From the NCBI GenBank assembly GCA_903813345.2, contig CAIIXF020000001.1, forward strand, positions 29,813,915-29,873,914: 60,000 bases of DNA. Reading direction: 5' to 3'. The translations under genes and the position numbers were made by a program. Under the pieces are notes generated by a model. The model saw only the letters and a list, made by a program, of their open reading frames with translations, did not search any database and was not told the DNA's origin. Positions 53,179-60,000 of the stretch are shown here, piece after piece (the first letter of the stretch is position 1; every line of letters begins with the position of its first letter). The DNA comes from Owenia fusiformis (taxonomy: Eukaryota; Annelida; Polychaeta; Sabellida; Oweniidae).

Positions 53179-53910
53179 TTAAAGGTCCATGTGCAGTATG
53201 GCAAGTGATTTTAGACGGTCATATTTCACCATGAGTATTTTCTGGGCATAAATACAGTGGGTTTTATTAGAACAATATGTTTTCTTTCAATTGAAGTCCC
53301 CATAATGATAAAAATATCAATCAAACAATTCTGAAATTATAAATAGGGATCCCACGTCAACAATTGTTTCAAAATGTTGAACTTATTTGCTCAAAAGAGG
53401 ATCTTTTTCTGATTTTTATTGCTTAAAAAGATTATTCAACAAGGGGTCTAAAACATCTTCAAAAGAAGAATGGTATTGAAAGTCTAGTTTTGAAGATATC
53501 AATTTTCGATGACCAAAATCATGCTGAAAACAATGGATAGCATGAGTTTTCCCTATGGGAAAATAACATGAAAAATGTGGTTTTTAACTTTATCACATTC
53601 CAATACCCATCCCCTTTTTAGAAGTTATTAATACTAATTGTACAGTGTAGAAGAGACTTTTGATATATTTAAATTTTGAAACAAGATCCTCTTTTTTTGA
53701 AAATAAGCCTTACATTTTTAAAAAAGTGACAAGGTGGGGTCCTAATCCATATTTTTTCAGAGAGTTGGATTGATATTTTACTATCTTGGGGACTTCACTT
53801 TAAAGAAAAAATATTGTTTTAATAAAAACCACTGTATTTATACCCAGAAAGTACTTATGGTGAAAGATATGACTGTCTAAAATCACTTGCCATATTGCAC
53901 ATGGACCTTT
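53179..53910. mobile_element. Degenerate full-length palindrome AAAGGTCCATGTGC
   Basis: TIRs of over 100 bp (AAAGGTCCATGTGCAGTATG...) and further pairing to a centre near 53546 (TTTTCCCTATGGGAAAA). TTGCA lies at 53174-53178 and 53911-53915, giving a possible 5-bp duplication if two extra T belong to the left end. Confidence 0.65.
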
Positions 53911-55100
53911 TTGCACAAGCTTTAATTTAACCATTCACTAATTATCATAATTCTCTTCAATTATCACAATTCACAAAACAGTGATAGCACATTGTGGGAT
54001 CCACAGCCTTTACTATCCTTTTGGAATAGTTCAGACTGTGGGTTACTGACTGTAATAAATGTTTCCTTTAACCCTAAAATGTACGGACCAATCAAATTAT
54101 TTACAGAGTTCTATTGACCATGAGTATCATGGGAAGGCATTACCTGCAGTTGCATGATTACATAAGCAGACAAAGCCTAATGAGTGTGACCAAACACAAT
54201 GCCCTCCCAAATAATCTAAGTGTCGACATTTGTATGATAATTATTGTTTAAAATTCTAAATTGGAAAACAATAAGAAAAAAAGAAGTATGTCAACATTAT
54301 CATAGTTATTAATTTTCAATATAAAAACAAGAACCACCAAGATAAATAAAAGTTTTCCACATAATGAATTCATTGAATTAAAGTTTACAAAGGGGTAAAC
54401 AGGACAGTACATTCTTAGGTACTAATTTATTCCTCCATATACACTGATTTACTTGGAGAATGCACTGGCTAGGAACATGTTCTGCCTCATGATATATCAG
54501 AGTCTCTCAGAAACATTAGGTAAAGAGGGACTCTGATAAATCAGAATGGTGATAGCACAATTTACATGTTTTAAATAAAATGGGTAAAAGAAAATTCTGT
54601 GAGATTTTTTCAAAATAAATGGCCTGGGCTACAAATATAAAGATGTCCAATTTTGAGAAAATCAAGAAATCGAGGCTGCTCAGGTAAAGCTACAATTAGT
54701 GTCTTAGTAATAGTAATTTGAGGCATGTTCTAAAAGGTGTGCTGGCTCCGATTTAGTGGACTCTGTGGCCTTATCCATTGTTTAGTCATTGTGTGGTTAA
54801 AATGACTAAAAGGTGGACTGATACAAAGGCCACTGTTTAGGTATTTTGATAGAAGAATGACTAAAAAGTGGCTTCAAACTGGAGTATAAAGGGTTAAGTA
54901 AAAGGATGGTACTGAGTGATCCAACCCACCCAAGATGCATGCCTAATAGAATCATAAAACCTTGTCAAGTGATACAATCTGTACCTGACACCATCAACTA
55001 TTGTATCTTAGTATCCCTTAAAAATTTTATATCATTTTGTCATTGTAACAATTATCACAAACAATGAAGCTCTGATTTCATAACTTTACATGACCCAAAA
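53911..55100. other. Intergenic, no gene seen
   Basis: AT-rich; ATGACTAAAAGGTGG and ATGACTAAAAAGTGG recur near 54800-54865. Nothing else recognised. Confidence 0.4.
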
Positions 55101-55104
55101 CAGC

Positions 55105-55395
55105 CTCGAGACAGCTTAATGTTGAGAGGTGGGGGTAATCAATGCTAAAAAAATTAATTGCAAACTTTTCCGCAACTTGCAGTTGATAAGGGTATATGTG
55201 TATCCCAATTGATATAGAATTTTCCCTATTAAATGATTATGTTGGAGGAGTTTGCAATCATTAGTTTTAAGCTGTGATTTGCAAAAAATAAAAGAACTAG
55301 ATATAGTTGAATTCTATTGTTGATGAAAATTATGAAGTTACGTCATTTTTTGTAAATATATCAGAATCAATAGCATTCCATTGTAAGTTTAAAGC
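55105..55395 (+). repeat. Diverged direct repeat, copy 1
   Basis: Shares CCAATTGATATA(A/G)AAT(T/G)TTCCCT, GTTTGCA and ATCAGAAT...ATTCCATT in order with 56600-56910. The two copies flank the palindrome. Confidence 0.5.
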
Positions 55396-55543
55396 AGAGT
55401 AAATCTGGAAGAGCTGAATTACAAGGCTCTCATACTTCATCTCTAAAATCTAAAATTGACATGCTTTATAATTTTAATATGACCACACTTGTATAATATT
55501 TGCATAATTTGTCAAACTTAAATTATCCTTCACATTCTTTTCA

Positions 55544-56444
55544 CACGCGGTAGTATCTCTTCGGGACGTATCGAAACCACTCCGTCCCGAAAAACCGTTA
55601 ATTTGAATTTAAAACCTACCCCAGTGTTTGAAAATCAAGGATTGTGAGTCTCACACTTCACCGTTTTTCTTCAAACTTGTTCCGTACAAAGCTTCACAGA
55701 AATACCTTTCAGTCGATACATTGTTTTCGTGTACAAAGTACCTCGTTTTAGCGGCGTTTTGGTCCCCAGCTGCGAGATAAAGCAAATTTTCATAACTTTC
55801 AACTGTAAGTCAAGTTATCTCGCCAGTCTTTTACCCAATCTCGCTCATAATTTCAGAATGGACTCCCATTACAACCTTCCATCGCTACGTTTTGATTTTT
55901 GGGCATCAAACGCAGCAGTTTCTAAATCATCCACACATCTCTTAAAATTTGACTAATACGTCCCGTTAGAATGCAACTCTCCGTGTATAGTGATAGACTC
56001 GGCGGGGCGTAGTGGAAGATGACGGGACGTATTGGTCAAATTTGAAGAGATGTGTGGATGATTTAGAAACTGCTGCGTTTGATGCCCAAAAATCAAGACG
56101 TAGCGATGGAAGGTTGTAATGGGAGTCCATTCTGAAATTATGGGCGAGAATGGGTAAAAGACTGGCGAGATAACTTAACTTACAGTTGAAAGTTATGAAA
56201 ATTTGCTTTATCTCACAGCTGGGGACCAAAACGCCGCTATAACGAGGTACTTTGTACACGAAAACAATGTATCGACTGAAAGGTATTTCTGTGAAGCTTT
56301 GTACGGAACAAGTTTGAAGAAAAACGGTGAAGTGTGAGACTCACAATCCTTGATTTTCAAACACTGGGGTAGGTTTTAAATTCAAATTAACGGTTCTTCG
56401 GGACGGAGTGGTTTCGATACGTCCCGAAGAGATACTACCGCGTG
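55544..56444. mobile_element. 901-bp near-perfect palindrome, TSD TTTCA
   Basis: Arms 55544-55966 and 56022-56444, both 423 bp and almost identical, around a 55-bp loop. The ends read CACGCGGTAGTATCTCTTCG. TTTCA lies directly outside (55539-55543; 56445-56449). Open frames in the arms (about 75-97 codons) mirror each other and look incidental. Confidence 0.85.
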
Positions 56445-56599
56445 TTTCAATGGGGACAATCTAGCCGACAATCTACCTAACACTCATCTGCACGTCACCT
56501 CAATATCTTTGTTGTTTCCCTGACAAATGTTGACTATATATTTTGAAAAGTGAAGCTACTCATGTTATAATGTTGAACCCCGGGGCTGGACAACCAACC

Positions 56600-56910
56600 T
56601 TAACTCAATTTAATTTGGAGAGGGGGGGGGGTAAAATGGTAAAACAATTGATTAAATTTACTTACTTTTTTTCAACAACTATCAATTTGTAAGGACAGAT
56701 GTGAATTCCAATTGATATAAAATGTTCCCTTACTGAAAATATCATAGAAGTTTGCAGTCAGTAGTTTAAATCCTTCAGTATATATTTCATGAAAATGAAA
56801 AAAAAACATGGCGTAGTGTTAAATTATATTTTTGTAAAATGACCAATATAATCCATTCATTTTTTTGTTTAGTAACTATATCAGAATTATTTATCATTCC
56901 ATTAAAAGGG
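56600..56910 (+). repeat. Diverged direct repeat, copy 2
   Basis: Partner of 55105-55395. Confidence 0.5.
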
Positions 56911-56935
56911 TCGACTCTTAATGGCAGGGAGATAT

Positions 56936-59545
56936 GGAGGGTAGACTGTAAATCTAGTAAATCTAGTAAATCTCGTAAATCTAGTAAACCTAGTAAATCT
57001 AGTAAAATCTTGTAAAATCTTGTAAACTTTTTAGGGACCATTCATTTGATATCAATGTCAGTCTCTATGTAAGGTGATTATGATTCCTTTTACAACATTA
57101 GAAAAATACCTTCTCTGCATTAAAATTCGGAGTCATTCCTTTCATCAAATAATCAATATACACATTTTTTAACAAAATTGTGAAATATTATTATAAAAAA
57201 GAATGTTTAAGGGGCTGATATGATATGGCTTTAAACTATTAATTACAAGGAATACAAGGGACATATCACAGACTTGCCAACCTCCCGTTTTTTTACGGGA
57301 ATCTCCCGTAAATTTTTTGTTTTTCCGTAAAAAATACCAAACTCCCGTACCGTTTTCTCCCGTAAAAACTCCCGTACCCTATTTCTACTAAAATCTCCTG
57401 TAATTTTTAAAATAAATTATGGACTTAAAATCTCCCGTATTCTGGTATAACTCCCGTAAAATCTCCCGTATTCTTGGTATAACTCCCGTAAAATCTCCCG
57501 TTTTCTGGTATAACTCCCGTAAAATCTCCCGTATTCTTGGTATAACTCCTGTAAAATCTCAGTTTTTTGCTGTCGAAATCTACCGTATTTAAAAGGAATT
57601 TGACAAATTTGTGACCTTGATTATTGCAGGCACGCTTCTTTCTTTTACTCCAAGAAGGATTGGCTCCCATGGTTCACTATCAAAACTTTCATAAATAACT
57701 TAAAAGTACTTCATTGCCATGATTCAAATTGCTTTTCTGCGATCAGTTCGGTATAAGTTTGCACACCAAATGTCCACAAACGGAGGCCAGTTCATATTCT
57801 GTCATCTGTCGGGAGAATACATTTTGTTTTTCTATGGCGCTAAACAAAATATTCCCGCAATATAAGGCGCATTATGGGTAGGGACTGCTGTGAAATAATG
57901 AACGTAAGTGACATCTATCTTAGATTATAAGTTCTAATTAATTTATTAACTGGGCATGAGTCATAATAATTTCAACCAATTAAATCGCTGGATTTAATGC
58001 TCATGCGCGAAAAACCGAATCAAAAAATGGAACCTCACGCAGATTGCCCTTAGCATATAGTGAACGACACATATACATTTTACTTAGCATTGATCAATTC
58101 GTTTCCTAAGTAATAAAAACTCCCGTTTTTCAAAATCTAAAGTATAAACTCGCGTTTTTTCAGAAATCTACCGTAAAAACTCCCGTTTTTCAAAATCTAC
58201 CGTAAAAACTCCCGTTTTTTCAAAATCTACCGTAAAAACTCCCGTTTTTCAGAAATCTACCGTAAAAACTCCAGTTTTTCCAGAATCTACCGTAAAAACT
58301 CCCGTTTTTCAAAATCTACCGTAAAAACTCCCGTTTTTTCAAAATCTACCGTAAAAACTCCCGTTTTTCAGAAATCTACCGTAAAAACTCCAGTTTTTCC
58401 AGAATCTACCGTAAAAACTCCCATTTTTTCAGAAATCTACCGTTTAACCTCCCGTTTTTTCAGAAATCTACCTTATAAACTCCCGTTTTTTTAAAAATCT
58501 ACCGCAAAAACTCCCGTTTTTTCAAAACGTACCGTAAAAACTCCGTAAAAAAGTCACGTTTTTTAAAATTTACCGCGAAAAATACCTTTTTAAAAAAATC
58601 TCCAGTAAAATCTTCCGTTTTTTTCAAAATCTCCCGTAAAAACTCCCGTTTTTTTTCAAAATTTACCGCAAAAACTCCCGTTTTTTTAAAATCCCCCGTA
58701 AAACTACAGTTTTTTCAAAAATCTCCCGTAAAAACTCCCGTTTTTTTCAAAAGTACTCCCGCAAAAACTACCGGATTTTGAAAAAAACTCCCGTAAAAGT
58801 ACCGCAATTTTTTTTAAATCTCCCAAAAAAATTTCATTTTAGGTTGGCAAGTCTGTATCATCATCAAAACGTAAATGGAAAGCATTGTAGAAATGCCATA
58901 CTATACTTTATGTATAGGTAAAGCAAATAGATCAATCAGTAAGTTGTCTCACTAGATTGCCCTTACTACAGCATTTGATTGTTTTTTATTATTTTTTGGG
59001 GGTTGGCAAAAATCAATTTTGAAATTGCCATTTATCCATTTCTCTCACATTGGAACTTCTACAAATATTGTCAATTGAACAGCATCGCCAAAAAATAAGC
59101 AATAACTAAATTATCTGATAGGCTAAGCATTATAACATTTTGTGAGGGAAAAACAAGCCTGTGTCATTTAGATGGTACGCATTGTCCCCTCAGTCCTTAA
59201 ATATGTAACTTAATTTGTTAATAGAGCATGCTTCTTGGGTGGGTTGTGTATGATGATAAAATGGGTGTACCATTTGATAACCATTTTGTTATCCAGTACT
59301 AACATATAGTTGTTTTGTAACTAAATATAATGAAATAAAAGGTAGAATTTTTTCTACATGTTCATTTTATTCATACAAAGACATTTTCAGTGCATTTTCG
59401 ACATTTGCACTTTATATCTTAGACATTGAATAATCAAGTTTTTACAAGATTTTACAAGATTTTACTAGATTTACTAGATTTACTAGTTTTACTAGATTTA
59501 CTAGATTTACTAGATTTACAGTCTACCGATATGGAGGTAGGTCCG
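56936..59545. mobile_element. Large element with TAGTAAATC microsatellite TIRs
   Basis: The left end GTAGACTGTAAATCTAGTAA plus an array (56942-57030) is inverted at 59438-59530 (TTTACTAGATTTACAGTCTAC). Element X2 is nested inside. Outer limits approximate. Confidence 0.6.
57269..58855. mobile_element. TIR element CAGACTTGCCA, TSD TATCA (copy X2)
   Basis: Ends CAGACTTGCCAACCTCCCG and the inverse at 58842-58855; TATCA directly outside both (57264-57268; 58856-58860). ACGGGAG-type satellite arms and a core (about 57595-58100) shared with X1 in the opposite orientation. It lacks the gag fragment. Confidence 0.85.
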
Positions 59546-60000
59546 GAAAGTCACTTTTATTTGCTTTTCCAGCCCCATGTCATTTGAATGGTAGCTTTTA
59601 TCAAAAATTGCCAAAAGTTTCACTGTTTTCCTTGAAGATGCTGATTTGAGTATTATCGTTAATGGCAATTATTTCTCCAGCACTTTTTTATCACTAACAT
59701 TTTTTGTGGTTAAAATAGATAATAAAGATAATTATCAAAACTCTCACTAATTGTCATATTTTCACTAAATCAAGAAAGTTTGGACAAATGTTCATCTGAT
59801 AATATCAGATAATATTAATAATTATCAAAACTATAACTAACAGTTATAAATTTAGTTAAATCAAAACTATCACTTTTATTGATAACTATTTCTAGCAAAT
59901 GTTTCATGGAAAAGGGCCCGTGTGAAATTAGCATTATCTGATAATTTATAAAAACAATTGATAATTATCAAATCTATTGCTAATTTTGGTAATTTAACTT
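59546..60000. repeat. AT-rich degenerate GATAATTATCAAA repeats
   Basis: ATAATTATCAAAACT and its inverse recur at least four times to the window edge. No gene seen. Confidence 0.45.

Noticed and set aside
55729-56259. Two similar predicted proteins MYKVPR(F/Y)SGVLVPSC
   Set aside because: They are the two arms of the 901-bp palindrome read outward; no homology, no splice context.

Overview
This is a window of nuclear DNA from an animal, most likely a marine invertebrate. The reasons are AT-rich intron-containing genes, a bilaterian HPS3 orthologue, a TRAF3-type signalling gene, and a very dense load of short inverted-repeat transposons. No bacterial or organellar features are visible. The phylum (mollusc, hemichordate, lancelet or other) cannot be fixed from the sequence.

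Layout. (1) About 0.4-31.2 kb, minus strand: a gene I recognise as HPS3, the BLOC-2 complex subunit. I could rebuild 21 coding exons with compatible splice phases at every junction. The start codon is at 31162; the last exon lies beyond the left edge. (2) Inside the 12.3-kb second intron of HPS3, on the opposite strand (about 19.0-23.2 kb), sits a small three-exon gene. It encodes a predicted type I membrane protein with a six-cysteine ectodomain, a repeated coiled-coil stalk, one membrane span and a short tail; I recognise no family. (3) About 31.2-40.3 kb: the spacer between the divergent genes, made almost wholly of fold-back and terminal-inverted-repeat (TIR) elements, several nested. (4) 40.4-46.7 kb, plus strand: a complete seven-exon TRAF3-like gene (RING, TRAF zinc fingers, coiled coil, MATH). 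Its fourth intron carries a transposon that holds a captured retroelement gag fragment. (5) 46.7-60 kb: no convincing gene; TIR elements, a 901-bp near-perfect palindrome, and elements with tandem-repeat cores.

Mobile DNA is the main theme. Six TIR elements are bounded by exact 5-bp target-site duplications (CACTG, TATCA, TACAG, TTTCA, CATTT, TATAA), and their ends begin CAC, CAG or CA. One of them, with termini reading CACGGTG, interrupts one arm of an older palindrome. Removing it together with one TACAG copy restores the arm, which independently proves its boundaries. Other elements show TTA, TA or TTAA duplications. Several HPS3 splice sites lie within about 15 nt of repeats, including a 19-bp minisatellite that supplies nearly the whole 3' splice region of exon 15.

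The two large genes are functionally unrelated as far as is known: HPS3 acts in lysosome-related organelle trafficking and TRAF3 in TNF-receptor/innate signalling. No shared system is implied by their adjacency.
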